A stretch of 64,000 bases of DNA from an uncultured Roseobacter sp. (GTDB lineage: Bacteria; Pseudomonadota; Alphaproteobacteria; Rhodobacterales; Rhodobacteraceae), in the NCBI RefSeq assembly GCF_947496515.1, contig NZ_CANMDB010000007.1, positions 173,871 through 237,870 on the forward strand, in the 5' to 3' direction. Below the pieces are notes generated by a model that was not told where the DNA came from, did no database searches, and saw only the letters and a list, made by a program, of their open reading frames with translations. A program made the position numbers and the translations under genes. Below are positions 47,994 through 56,494 of this stretch, piece after piece (within the stretch, counting starts at the first letter, position 1; each line of letters begins with the position of its first letter).

Positions 47994-48683
47994 ATGCTGT
48001 CCATCCAGAACCTCCGCGCGGCCTATGGCGCCTCCGAAGTGCTGCATGGCATCGATCTTGAAGTTCAGGCTGGTCAGATCGTCGCCGTCATGGGCCGCAA
48101 CGGCATGGGCAAGACGACGCTGATGAAAACCCTCATGGGCATCGTGCCGGAGGCCGGTGGCGAAACGCGGGTGGGCGAGACGTCGATTGGTGGCATGAAA
48201 CCGCATCAGCGCGTTGCCGCCGGTGTCGCCTATGTGCCGCAGGGCCGCATGATCTTTTCCGCGATGACCGTCCGGGAAAACATCGAAACCGGGCTTACGA
48301 CTACGAGCGCCAGCACGGTGCCAGGCGAGATCTACGAGCTGTTCCCTGTGTTGCTCGAAATGAAATCGCGACGCGGCGGAAACCTGTCGGGCGGCCAGCA
48401 GCAGCAGCTTGCCATCGCACGGGCATTGGCCTCGGATCCCAAGGTATTGCTGCTTGATGAGCCGACCGAAGGCATCCAGCCGTCGATTATCCGGGAAATG
48501 GCCCGCACTCTGCGTCAAATCCGCGACCGCAAGGGTCTGACCATTGTGGTGTCCGAACAGGTGCTGAGCTTTGCGCTGGATGTGGCCGACCGGGTCATCG
48601 TTATCGAAAACGGCACCTTCGTGCATGACAGCCCGCGCGCTGGCATCGACGAGGCACGTGTGTCGAAATTCCTATCGGTCTGA
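47994..48683 (+). CDS. urtE: Urea/amide ABC transporter ATPase (UrtE-like)
   Basis: 229 residues from ATG 47994 with AAGGAGA in the preceding bases. Motifs: Walker A GRNGMGKTT, PQGRMIFSAMTVREN, signature LSGGQQQQLAIARAL and Walker B VLLLDEPTEGIQPSII. LivF-like partner of UrtD. Last transporter gene before formamidase, 29 bases away. Confidence 0.92.
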   Translation: MLSIQNLRAAYGASEVLHGIDLEVQAGQIVAVMGRNGMGKTTLMKTLMGIVPEAGGETRVGETSIGGMKPHQRVAAGVAYVPQGRMIFSAMTVRENIETGLTTTSASTVPGEIYELFPVLLEMKSRRGGNLSGGQQQQLAIARALASDPKVLLLDEPTEGIQPSIIREMARTLRQIRDRKGLTIVVSEQVLSFALDVADRVIVIENGTFVHDSPRAGIDEARVSKFLSV

Positions 48684-48712
48684 GCAAGATAACCAAGCAG
48701 AGAGGATACATC

Positions 48713-49942
48713 ATGGCTGAAACACTGATCTCCGTGGATCTGAGCGAGAGCCCTCACACCAACGAGAATGTGCACAACCGTTGGCATCCCGACATCCCGA
48801 TCAACGTCTGGGTGAAGCCGGGAGATGATTTCAAGATCGAGACCTACGATTGGACGGGCGGCCAGATCAAGAACGACGACGATGCCGTCGACGTGCGCGA
48901 TGTGGAGCTTGAACAGGTGCACTATCTCTCCGGTCCTATCGGGGTGAAAGGCGCGGAGCCCGGCGATCTGCTGGTGGTCGACATTCTCGACATCGGTGCT
49001 GTCGAAGAGATGAACTGGGGCTTCAACGGTTTCTTTTCCAAAAACAACGGTGGCGGTTTCCTGACCGATCATTTTCCTGCCGCGCAGAAATCGATCTGGG
49101 ATTTCGACGGTATGTTCACCAAATCCCGTCATGTGCCCGGGGTGAAATATGCCGGATTGATCCACCCCGGCCTGATTGGCTGTTTGCCGGATCGCAAGAT
49201 GCTCGATATGTGGAACAGCCGCGAGACAAAGCTCTTCAACACCGATCCCGACAGGGTGCCGCCGTTGGCCGCGCTGCCCAACACGCAAAGCGCGCACATG
49301 GGCGCAATGCAGGGCGATCTGCGCGACAAGGCTGCAACCGAGGCTGCGCGTACTGTGCCCCCGCGCGAGCATGGCGGCAATTGCGACATCAAGGATCTCA
49401 GCCGCGGCTGCAAGATCTACTTCCCCGTCTACGTTGATGGCGCGGGTCTCTCGATGGGCGATCTGCACTTCAGCCAGGGCGATGGCGAGATTACCTTTTG
49501 CGGCGCGATTGAGATGGCTGGCTGGCTGCATCTGAAGGTTGATCTGATCAAAGACGGCATGAAGAAATACGGGATCAGGAACCCGATCTTCAAACCGTCG
49601 CCGATCAAACCGGTCTACGATGACTATCTGATCTTTGAGGGTATCTCTGTCGATGAAAGCGGCGAACAACACTACCTCGATGTGCATATTGCCTATCGTC
49701 AGGCCTGTCTCAACGCCATCGAATACCTCAAGAAATTCGGCTACACTGGTGCACAGGCCTACTCGATCCTCGGCACGGCGCCGGTTCAGGGGCATATCTC
49801 CGGCGTGGTGGATATTCCCAATGCCTGTGCCACGCTCTGGCTGCCCAACGAGATTTTCGAATGGGACATGATGCCGAACGCCGAGGGGCCGACCACGTAC
49901 CTTGACGGCTCTGTCGACATGCCGATCGCGCATGATCTCTAG
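48713..49942 (+). CDS. fmdA: Formamidase (acetamidase/formamidase family)
   Basis: 409 residues, the normal FmdA length. Characteristic segments: NRWHPDIPINVWVKPGDDF, VHYLSGPIGVKGAEPGDLL, FPAAQKSIWDFDG, HPGLIGCLPDR and the metal-rich centre PPREHGGNCDIKDLSRG with FSQGDGEITFCGAIEMAG. The enzyme hydrolyses formamide to formate and ammonia in the cytosol. It closes the transport operon urtABCDE, so imported amide is used as a nitrogen source, matching the fmd cluster of Methylophilus. Expression is probably controlled by the divergent sensor kinase and LuxR-type regulator. Confidence 0.93.
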   Translation: MAETLISVDLSESPHTNENVHNRWHPDIPINVWVKPGDDFKIETYDWTGGQIKNDDDAVDVRDVELEQVHYLSGPIGVKGAEPGDLLVVDILDIGAVEEMNWGFNGFFSKNNGGGFLTDHFPAAQKSIWDFDGMFTKSRHVPGVKYAGLIHPGLIGCLPDRKMLDMWNSRETKLFNTDPDRVPPLAALPNTQSAHMGAMQGDLRDKAATEAARTVPPREHGGNCDIKDLSRGCKIYFPVYVDGAGLSMGDLHFSQGDGEITFCGAIEMAGWLHLKVDLIKDGMKKYGIRNPIFKPSPIKPVYDDYLIFEGISVDESGEQHYLDVHIAYRQACLNAIEYLKKFGYTGAQAYSILGTAPVQGHISGVVDIPNACATLWLPNEIFEWDMMPNAEGPTTYLDGSVDMPIAHDL

Positions 49943-49946
49943 TCTC

Positions 49947-49972
49947 ATGGGCCTCCGTCCGCGGAGGCCCAT
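49947..49972 (+). terminator. Strong hairpin between fmdA and fmdB
   Basis: ATGGGCCTCCG (49947-49957) pairs perfectly with CGGAGGCCCAT (49962-49972) around a TCCG loop. There is no T-tract, so it may act as an mRNA-stabilising or attenuating element before fmdB. Confidence 0.65.
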
Positions 49973-49996
49973 TCATCATGATAACAGGAGCGGCAA

Positions 49997-50326
49997 ATGC
50001 CCCTTTACGACTATCTTTGCGAAACCTGCGGACCGTTCACAGCGTTTGCCAAGCTTGATCAGTACGCCGACCCCATCGCGTGCCCGGATTGCACGGCCAC
50101 CGCCCCTCGGGTCATGATGAATGCGCCGCGGCTTGCGATCATGAATGGCAGCACACGCGTAGCCCACGCGACGAATGAACGCAGTGCCGACAGCCCGAAA
50201 AGATCCAGCCACGGTCCCGGTTGTGCCTGTTGTTCTTCCGGAAAATCCCGACCGTCAAAGACACTGCATCACGCGGACGGCGCGAAATCATTTCCCACTA
50301 AACGACCTTGGATGATTTCGCATTAG
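49997..50326 (+). CDS. fmdB: FmdB-type zinc-ribbon protein
   Basis: 109 residues. The N-terminal zinc ribbon is clear: MPLYDYLCETCG and CPDCTATAPRVM give two CX2C pairs (about residues 8-11 and 34-37). The rest is Ser/Lys-rich with a second Cys group (GCACC) and the conserved-looking end SFPTKRPWMISH seen in FmdB of amide clusters. It is proposed to regulate formamidase in Methylophilus; how it works is not known. AGGAG precedes the ATG at 49997. It is the last intact gene before a block of insertion-sequence relics. Confidence 0.88.
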   Translation: MPLYDYLCETCGPFTAFAKLDQYADPIACPDCTATAPRVMMNAPRLAIMNGSTRVAHATNERSADSPKRSSHGPGCACCSSGKSRPSKTLHHADGAKSFPTKRPWMISH

Positions 50327-50347
50327 GTTGCGGCAACAGGATTGGTT

Positions 50348-50364
50348 GGTTCTGTCGCAAACTT
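50348..50364. mobile_element. Solo IS6-type terminal inverted repeat
   Basis: GGTTCTGTCGCAAACTT closely matches the ends of IS6-family elements (GGxTCTGTTGCAAAG-type). No IS6 transposase adjoins it here. It truncates the IS30 relic that follows, suggesting an IS6-type insertion and later deletion just after fmdB. Confidence 0.5.
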
Positions 50365-50399
50365 AGCGGATGACAGCCATCCCAGAAGCCAGGCATTCG

Positions 50400-51035
50400 C
50401 TCGGACGGTACGCAGATTGACGATTGCGACCTCCGCATCCTCCGGGCTTGTTTGATCAGGGCGGTGATGACGCTCTGCGTGTCATTGTTTGCGATCTTTT
50501 CCAGCATCACGAAGCGTGAATGCCGCTCGACCAGCGTGCCGATATATCTGGTATTGGCGCCAATGATCAGATCACCTTTCCAGTGGCCAGGCACGGCGCG
50601 TTTCCCAATGTCGGGCGGGCGCTCACTGTTCGGCGCTGCATCATTGATCTTCCGTGGTTTCGACCCCTTCTGCGTTGCATGCCGGGACCCTTGGATGGCG
50701 CGTGGGCTGCGCAGGCATCGCTGAAGTTTGGTTTTTGGAATACCGCGCGTCTGCGCGTAGAGGCTGCGATAGATTGTTTCGTGGCTCACAGGCTCTTGCT
50801 CCTCCTCCGGAGGCCTGCGCATCAGCCATTCGGAAATCTGCTGAGGCGACCACTTCAATCGCAGCTTTCGAGCAATGAACGGGCACAAAAACCTCGTTGA
50901 AAGAGAGCGTACAGGCCTTGGGTCGCTTTGCGGAGTTGCATGCGCGTTGATCGGATTGAGCTGCGCGATACGAAATGCGCCCGCCGTTTCTGCGAACCTC
51001 CCGTCTGATCGTCGATGGGGGGCGCGTGGATGCGC
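50400..51035 (-). pseudogene. Frameshifted, truncated IS30-family transposase
   Basis: On the minus strand the N-terminal part reads STIRREVRRNGG and SYRAAQSDQRACNSAKRPK (the IS30 HTH region). The frame then shifts near 50885 to LRLKWSPQQISEWL, VSHETIYRSLYAQTRG, RAVPGHWKGDLIIGA and YIGTLVERHSRFVMLEKI, the first half of the DDE domain. After ALIKQARRM the homology stops, so the rest of the catalytic domain is missing. The 5' end also runs into an IS3 relic around 51026-51035. Confidence 0.85.
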
Positions 51036-51500
51036 TCATGATCCGTGTGCAGCACAAGCTCAACTCACACAACGTGTCGGAGGCGCTGACGAAGCTGGTC
51101 ATCTTGTGTGGCCCGCCGGAGTAAATGCGTTCGCTTAACAGCCCCCAATTCATGGCGCAAAAAGCGGGGGATTGGTTTACAGCTGTCGGCGCCCAGACAG
51201 CTTACCTTGAGCCAGGACCACCTCGGGAGAGCAGATACTGCGAGAGCTTTACTGCGCAATCCAGGGATGAACTGCTAAACGGTGAACTCTTGGATAGCCC
51301 GCAAGAAGCCCGTGTCCTCATCAGACAGTGGCGCTTCCGCTACAACGTCGCAAAGATACACAGCGCGTTGGATCATCAGCCTCCCGCGTGGAGGGCGTCG
51401 TATAGACATACCAGAAGCCGACGATGCACGAACACCAAATATCCACCACCCCATGTGGCCATACCGCTGCAGCGTCAGCGTGCCAAAACAACGTCGGCCC
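51011..51500 (+). pseudogene. IS3-family OrfB (integrase core) relic with in-frame stop
   Basis: The frame reads ALMIRVQHKLNSHNVSEALT, then ILCGPPE, a TAA at 51122-51124, RSLNSPQFMAQKAGDWFTAVG, YCESFTAQSRDELLNGELL and RFRYNVAKIHSALDHQPP. This follows the C-terminal half of IS3 OrfB (RGPPxHIRSDNGPEF, NGYCESFNARxRDELLNGE, YNxxRPHSALGYRPP). Besides the stop, the RSDNGPEF catalytic Asp is Leu. Only the 3' part of the element remains. Confidence 0.85.
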
Positions 51501-52113
51501 TAATGTCGAGATCGTCTTCGATGGCATCCAGCAAATAGGTCGCCACGGCCGAGCGGGATACCAGCCCGTTCCGCCAGGTCTTGGGATCTCTCAGAACCGT
51601 TGGGGGTGTAGCTGACCCGTTCGTCAGGATCACTGGCCGAACGATCGTCCAGTCAAGGGCGCTGTCCATGATCAATGCTTCTTGCCGGTCCTTGTCGGCA
51701 TAGGGGCGGCCAAGAACGGCGCGATGGCCAAGGCGCTCGATACTGCTCATGGCGGATTTTGAGCGACCAGCGCCGAAGCCGGTCACGACCACAAGCCGCG
51801 TTACACTCGCTTCAGACATCGCCGGTAGCAGAACTCGGGTCGTTTCAGAAAACAGCGTCTCCTCTTCCCACAGCATCGAAAGGCGTTCTTTGATGCCTAA
51901 CGCGTAGATAACTGCCCGTGTACCAGCGAGGGCCTTTTTGACATCGTCCGACGATAGCGCGTCGCCGGGAAATGGCTCGACAAGCTCGGTCGCGTCCAGC
52001 TTGTCCGCCCCGCGCGCGAAGGCTCGCGCTGGCACACCACGCGATTGCGCTTCTTTCAACGCAGCGGCGCCAATGCCAGAGGTGGCGCCGAGGATCAGGA
52101 TAGGCCCGCTCAA
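51475..52113 (-). CDS. NAD(P)-binding (NmrA/atypical SDR-like) oxidoreductase
   Basis: 212 residues. A Rossmann fold starts at the N-terminus (ILILGATSGIGAAALKEA, the GxxxGxG-type loop), followed by FPGDALSSDDVKKALAGTRAVIYALG, VTRLVVVTGFGAG and DWTIVRPVILTNG, all typical of NAD(P)H-binding family 13/NmrA-like proteins. The start is a TTG at 52113 that overlaps the TGA of the small upstream gene, so translation is probably coupled. No catalytic Tyr-Lys pair of classical SDRs is evident. The 3' end lies next to IS3 remains, but the protein looks complete. Substrate unknown. Confidence 0.82.
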   Translation of the reverse strand: MSGPILILGATSGIGAAALKEAQSRGVPARAFARGADKLDATELVEPFPGDALSSDDVKKALAGTRAVIYALGIKERLSMLWEEETLFSETTRVLLPAMSEASVTRLVVVTGFGAGRSKSAMSSIERLGHRAVLGRPYADKDRQEALIMDSALDWTIVRPVILTNGSATPPTVLRDPKTWRNGLVSRSAVATYLLDAIEDDLDIRADVVLAR

Positions 52114-52295
52114 TTCATCAGATCCTCAAAGAGGCTGTGGTAAGCGCGATGCTGGGCCAGATCGCGCTTGGTGATCGCCGCCCGAGACTGCCTTTCGGAG
52201 ATGGCTTCCCAAGGTTGATCGACGCTGGGCACCTGCCGACCCGGGCGGTCGCAGGCTGGCAGAATGGATCGTTTGGCATCCGTTTGAGTGGTCAT
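52110..52295 (-). CDS. Small hypothetical protein (61 residues) coupled to the oxidoreductase
   Basis: The ATG at 52295 has a good ribosome site (ACGGAGAAA about 8 bases upstream on the minus strand). The stop TGA overlaps the TTG start of the NAD(P)-binding protein. The sequence is hydrophilic (SVDQPWEAISERQSRAAI, AQHRAYHSLFEDLMN), with no signal peptide or membrane helix and no family I recognise. It could be a true small protein or a leader that couples translation. Confidence 0.55.
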   Translation of the reverse strand: MTTQTDAKRSILPACDRPGRQVPSVDQPWEAISERQSRAAITKRDLAQHRAYHSLFEDLMN

Positions 52296-52979
52296 CTCTG
52301 ATTTCTCCGTAGGTCAGTAGATATTTGATGACGGGCTGACGTTTTTGGTCGCTCCCCGGCATTAACGTCCGAAAATTCATTTCGTTCCGTATGAGTTGGA
52401 CGGGCAAGTTTCCTTTCGACCCCTGGCCGTGCCGCGTCTTTGTGTCGGGGAGCCGTGGCATCTGCCGCGCGCCATCCAGTCCGACTGACAGCATGAACAG
52501 CCTAACAAAAACCATCGCCCCAGCAACAAAACAGGTGCGGGGATGCCGTGGTCGGGCAAAGGTTCAGCTCGCCGCTCAACAAAGGAGTGCACGTGGCCCC
52601 GCGCAACAGGTGGGCCGGCGACAGCCTAGAGAGTGGCGGAAACCAATTGTGGGCAATGATCGGGCAAATCGCTCGCTTTGCATGAGATGGCACTTCGCCC
52701 TTGAGGGCGAGCCCCACGGCGGTGGCTCTTCGCAGGCACGGGTGGCGGCCTGAAATCAAGTTTCTCCCATCACTTGCTCTGATCCATATCGGTGGAGAGC
52801 TGCGGGTGTTCGTCGCGTGATGGATGGGCGATGCTGTGACGGATGGATGCCTCAGAATTGTAGACCATCGCTGCCTTCCCGCTATGTCACCTAACACATG
52901 CCGGCCGCTGCCGTGTCGTCTGCGTGCAAGATCGGCTGGCAGCACACCCGAGAGTTCAACCGACTTGGAGTATCAGAAA
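52296..52979. other. 684-base region without a supported gene
   Basis: Open frames on both strands (for example minus 52502-52945) overlap each other and lack ribosome sites and domains. The region presumably contains divergent promoters for the small gene/oxidoreductase pair and the acetolactate synthase-type gene. Nothing else could be identified. Confidence 0.45.
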
Positions 52980-54629
52980 ATGAAGGCGTCTGACCTTTTC
53001 ATCAAATGCCTCGAAGCAGAAGGTATTGAGCGCATCTACGGCGTCCCTGGTGAAGAGAACGCTGATTTCATGAAGTCACTTGAAGGCTCGTCTATCGACT
53101 TCATCCTGACACGCCACGAACAGGGCGCTGCATTCATGGCGGGGGTCTACGGGCGCCTGACAGGAAAGGTTGGCGTTTGCCTGGGCACGCTCGGTCCCGG
53201 CGCGACAAATCTGATCACCGGTGTAGCCGACAGCAATATGGATCGCGCACCCGTTCTGGTGATCACGGGACAAGGTGCGCTGACACGTCAGCACAAGGAA
53301 AGCCACCAGGTGATGAACGTGGTCGAGATGTACAGGCCCGTCACAAAGTGGAGCTGCGCTATCAATCATCCCGATAATATTCCTGAGATCGTGCACAAGG
53401 CGGTCAAGCTTGCGATCGCCGAGAAGCCGGGCGCCTGCCATATCGAACTGGCCGAAGACGTGGCGGCAATTGAAACGGAGGCGGTACCTCTGCGCTCGTC
53501 CCGGGTGCGAAGACCGGTGCCTGATGACAAGATCATAGACCAGGTCTGGGAGCGCCTGAAATCGGCCAAGTCACCGCTCATTATCGCGGGCAACGGGGCG
53601 ATACGGACCCGCGCCAGTCAGCAATTGCGACAGCTCTGCGCGACAACGGGGATTGGTGCGCTCATGACGTTTATGGCCAAGGGCGCGCTGGATCTGGATG
53701 ACCCACAGTGCCTTTACACTGTCGGGATGGGACAGCGGGATTATCCCCAGCTTGCCATCAACGCGGCGGACCTCATTCTGACGGTGGGCTACGACCCGGT
53801 GGAGTATGGACCGTCGAAATGGAACGCGGAATGTACCAAGGCGATCATTCATATGGATTTTGAGCCAGCGGAAAGCGATCAATACTATCAGCCTGATATC
53901 GAAGTCATTGGCGATCTGGCGCACGGTCTTGCGGCACTGAACGCGCGGATTTCGCGCGAAGGTGCACCGACTTATGATCTGAGCGCACAACGCACGCTGC
54001 GCGACAAGATGCAGGCCGAGTTTGCCGAACATGCTGCGGACGCCGCCACAGGACTCATTCGCCCACAAAAGGCCGTGGCCGACGCCCGCGCGGTCTTGGG
54101 TGCCGCCGATATCCTGTTGTCCGGTGTCGGTGCCCACAAGATGTGGGTGGCGCGCCATTATCAATCGCACGAACCCAACACCTGTTTGATCTCAAACGGG
54201 TTTTGTTCGATGGGCATGCCGCTCCCCGGCGCGATCGCGGCGAGACACGCCGTGCCGGAGGCGCGCGTTCTGGCGATTGTCGGCGATGGCGACGTCATGA
54301 TGAACGTTCAGGAGATGGAAACGGCCTCGCGGCTCGGCTCCGACATCGCGGTGCTGGTCTGGGAAGACCGCGAATATGGTCTGATCGCGTGGAAGCAAGA
54401 ACAGGACTTTGGCTCGCACACCGATCTGTCCTTCGACAATCCGGATTGGGCAAAGCTCTGCGCGTCCATGGGGTGGCACCATCAATTCTGCGAGGAAGCC
54501 AGCGATCTGCAGGATTGTCTGCGAGGCGCCCTGGATCACGACGGGCCTGCGATGGTGGTGATCCCCGTCGACTACCGGGAAAACATGGCGCTGACCCGGC
54601 GACTGGGTACCATTGATCAAACCTTTTGA
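52980..54629 (+). CDS. Acetolactate synthase large-subunit-like, thiamine diphosphate enzyme
   Basis: 549 residues from ATG 52980, after GGAG. The N-terminal ThDP pyrimidine domain has IYGVPGEENADFM (the catalytic Glu of the family), TRHEQGAAFMAGVYGRLTG and GTLGPGATNLITGVADS. A central domain with NGAIRTRAS follows, and the C-terminal ThDP site is GDGDVMMNVQEMETA. The protein lies in the catabolic/AlsS-like branch; no small regulatory subunit gene is present. It condenses pyruvate to 2-acetolactate in the cytosol if the assignment holds, though sulfoacetaldehyde acetyltransferase or a related decarboxylase cannot be excluded. A flavin-fold protein gene follows about 70 bases later. Confidence 0.82.
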   Translation: MKASDLFIKCLEAEGIERIYGVPGEENADFMKSLEGSSIDFILTRHEQGAAFMAGVYGRLTGKVGVCLGTLGPGATNLITGVADSNMDRAPVLVITGQGALTRQHKESHQVMNVVEMYRPVTKWSCAINHPDNIPEIVHKAVKLAIAEKPGACHIELAEDVAAIETEAVPLRSSRVRRPVPDDKIIDQVWERLKSAKSPLIIAGNGAIRTRASQQLRQLCATTGIGALMTFMAKGALDLDDPQCLYTVGMGQRDYPQLAINAADLILTVGYDPVEYGPSKWNAECTKAIIHMDFEPAESDQYYQPDIEVIGDLAHGLAALNARISREGAPTYDLSAQRTLRDKMQAEFAEHAADAATGLIRPQKAVADARAVLGAADILLSGVGAHKMWVARHYQSHEPNTCLISNGFCSMGMPLPGAIAARHAVPEARVLAIVGDGDVMMNVQEMETASRLGSDIAVLVWEDREYGLIAWKQEQDFGSHTDLSFDNPDWAKLCASMGWHHQFCEEASDLQDCLRGALDHDGPAMVVIPVDYRENMALTRRLGTIDQTF

Positions 54630-54701
54630 TGGTCCGCTGCGGAACCAAGCGCTGATCTTGATGTTGGGACGGGTAACCGCATTCAGAGAGGTGAACGCAA
54701 G

Positions 54702-55187
54702 ATGACGACTGATAAAGAGCAATTCTGGGACATTATCGCCGAGCTGTCGGTCTGCATGGTAACCACACGAGATGGCGGTGTTATGCGCTCGCGTCCGATG
54801 GCGCCCTATATCGACAAAGGCGCGCGGACCATTCAGTTCATGACCGATGGCGACAGCGCCAAAGTGTTCGAGCTCGACGCCAATCAGGACATTGCCCTGA
54901 GCTTCTCAAATCCAGGCAAGATGTTGTTCGCATCGGTTTCTGGTCGCGGTGTCGTCAGTCGTGACCGCGCGCTGATCAAAGAGCTCTGGGGATCCTACGC
55001 GGACGTCTTCTTTGGCGGCAACCCCGAGGAGGCGGACGTCGCAATCGTCAAGATCGAGCCGACACAGGCCGAATTCTGGGACAACCGCGGGGGCAAGATC
55101 GCCATGGCAGCCGAGCTAACCCGCGCGTACTTCACGGATCATGGGCCAAACCTCGGAGAAAACGTCAAGCTCGATACCGTCACATAA
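54702..55187 (+). CDS. Pyridoxamine 5'-phosphate oxidase-fold protein (general stress protein 26-like)
   Basis: 161 residues, with GAGAGG before the ATG at 54702. A split-barrel flavin-binding fold is indicated by CMVTTRDGGVMRSRPMAPY, RTIQFMTDGDSAKVFELD, DIALSFSNPGKMLFASVSGR and IVKIEPTQAEFWDN, the pattern of the Pfam Pyrid_oxidase_2/general stress protein family. Members bind FMN/FAD or F420-like flavins; activity here is unknown. Closely follows the acetolactate synthase-like gene and may share its transcript. Confidence 0.85.
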   Translation: MTTDKEQFWDIIAELSVCMVTTRDGGVMRSRPMAPYIDKGARTIQFMTDGDSAKVFELDANQDIALSFSNPGKMLFASVSGRGVVSRDRALIKELWGSYADVFFGGNPEEADVAIVKIEPTQAEFWDNRGGKIAMAAELTRAYFTDHGPNLGENVKLDTVT

Positions 55188-55320
55188 GCTCTGTAAGCGA
55201 ATTCCTCACATCAACGCGCGGAACCGTGGAAGATGGCTGCCCTCAGCTGATGACCGGTTTGCTGATCGCGGCGGGTCTCTGCTGTCCGGAAATCTCAATC
55301 CCGAGCGTCGGTTCGCGAGG
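55188..55320. other. Short intergenic stretch
   Basis: No feature identified between the flavin-fold gene and the Hint-domain pseudogene. Confidence 0.4.
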
Positions 55321-56136
55321 TCAAGCCGTAAGCTGCAAGAATTCCCGTTGGAGCGGGAGTGGCCGTCGGTTGTGAAGGTGACGCATCACCAGTTGTTTGC
55401 CTAGGCGGCAGGGCACCAGCGGTCGTGCGAGCGCGGGCTGGGAAAGTATCAGGTTCGATAGGGCGTTAAACAGCGCTGCAAGCGCGGACCTGTCCAGTGT
55501 TTTGAGTGCCTGTTTGCCATCACAAAAACTCTCCATCGCGGATCCTTCCGCCACGAGAACAGCGTGGCGTCTCAATACTACGTCATATTAGGTGACCGGC
55601 GCGTTCCCTTTCGAAATATCGCCCCCCGGCATGCCGATAAGGCTCCTGGCGGCGATCAGTACCTCGAATGTACCGAACGTGCGTTGCGTGATCTTTCCCG
55701 CGATAAGGATCCGGTGATGTTGACAGATCCGCACATCCCGTCGCGGAGTATTTTGGCCCACAGCTCCTTTTCGAACCAAGATGGGCCGCTGACCGGGATG
55801 GTGCCTCAACTGTTCGGCTTTGACACGCGTCGACGAGATCCACCTGACCTGATCAACGGCACAGTCCAATGTCCGCTGTATCGAGCCGAGACGTATATCC
55901 TCTAATGGGATTGCGCCATCCGGGGCTTCCAGAAGCGTACCCTGACAAAAACAGACGTCCGCAGCGCCGGGCTTGGCGGATCTGTCATCTTGGAACGCGT
56001 CTCCCCCGTCCCCTTTGGATAGAGTTGCCTTCGCGGCTGTTTCCGAAGCTCTAGCCGATCCAGAATGCGTTGCCGAGCTGGAAAACTCAGAGTATAGGCA
56101 ATCCATGCTGTCATCTTTAGCTGACGCGTAATGCAA
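55321..56136 (-). pseudogene. Hint-domain (Hedgehog/intein-like) protein with an in-frame stop
   Basis: On the minus strand, residues about 60-180 read CFCQGTLLEAPDGAIPLEDI (the Hint N-terminal Cys block), VDQVRWISS, RPILVRKGAVG, RDVRICQHHRILI and EVLIAARSLIG. A TAA at 55588-55590 interrupts, and the same frame then continues with YDVVLRRHAVLVAEGSAMES and GKQALKTLDRSALAAL, which is the expected end of the domain. So a single nonsense codon splits a roughly 270-residue gene. Hint_2 proteins of this kind are common in Rhodobacterales and are often fused to or found beside RTX modules. Function lost or a sequencing error. Confidence 0.75.
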
Positions 56137-56494
56137 GTCAAAAATGACACTTCTGACTAGTGGAATTTTGCTGCTGAGCGATGGTATGAGGTATCAAAAG
56201 ACAGGCTGCAACTATGAACGATGTTGGCTCTGACAAGGAGCAATATCTCAGAATATATAATTATTTCAGTATATTATGAGAGATTCGAACAAAAAGATAC
56301 AGAATGCTTGCATTGTTCCGATGGGGTCTCGGTGTTGTCACCGGTTTGTCTCCTGCAACTCGCGCAGCCTCTTGATACAATAGAGGTTTTAACTGCCAGC
56401 CGAACGTTTAAGCGACCTCGGAGACAGACTCAGACCGAGAAGAGAGTGTAAGCCATGCGTCTTTAGACTGTCTGCGTCGGCGAGTGGTGACAGC
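56137..56494. other. AT-richer intergenic region
   Basis: About 360 bases between the Hint pseudogene start and the convergent-side end of bphP. The part 56210-56290 is notably AT-rich compared with the rest of the window. No gene or hairpin with T-tract was recognised. Confidence 0.4.
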
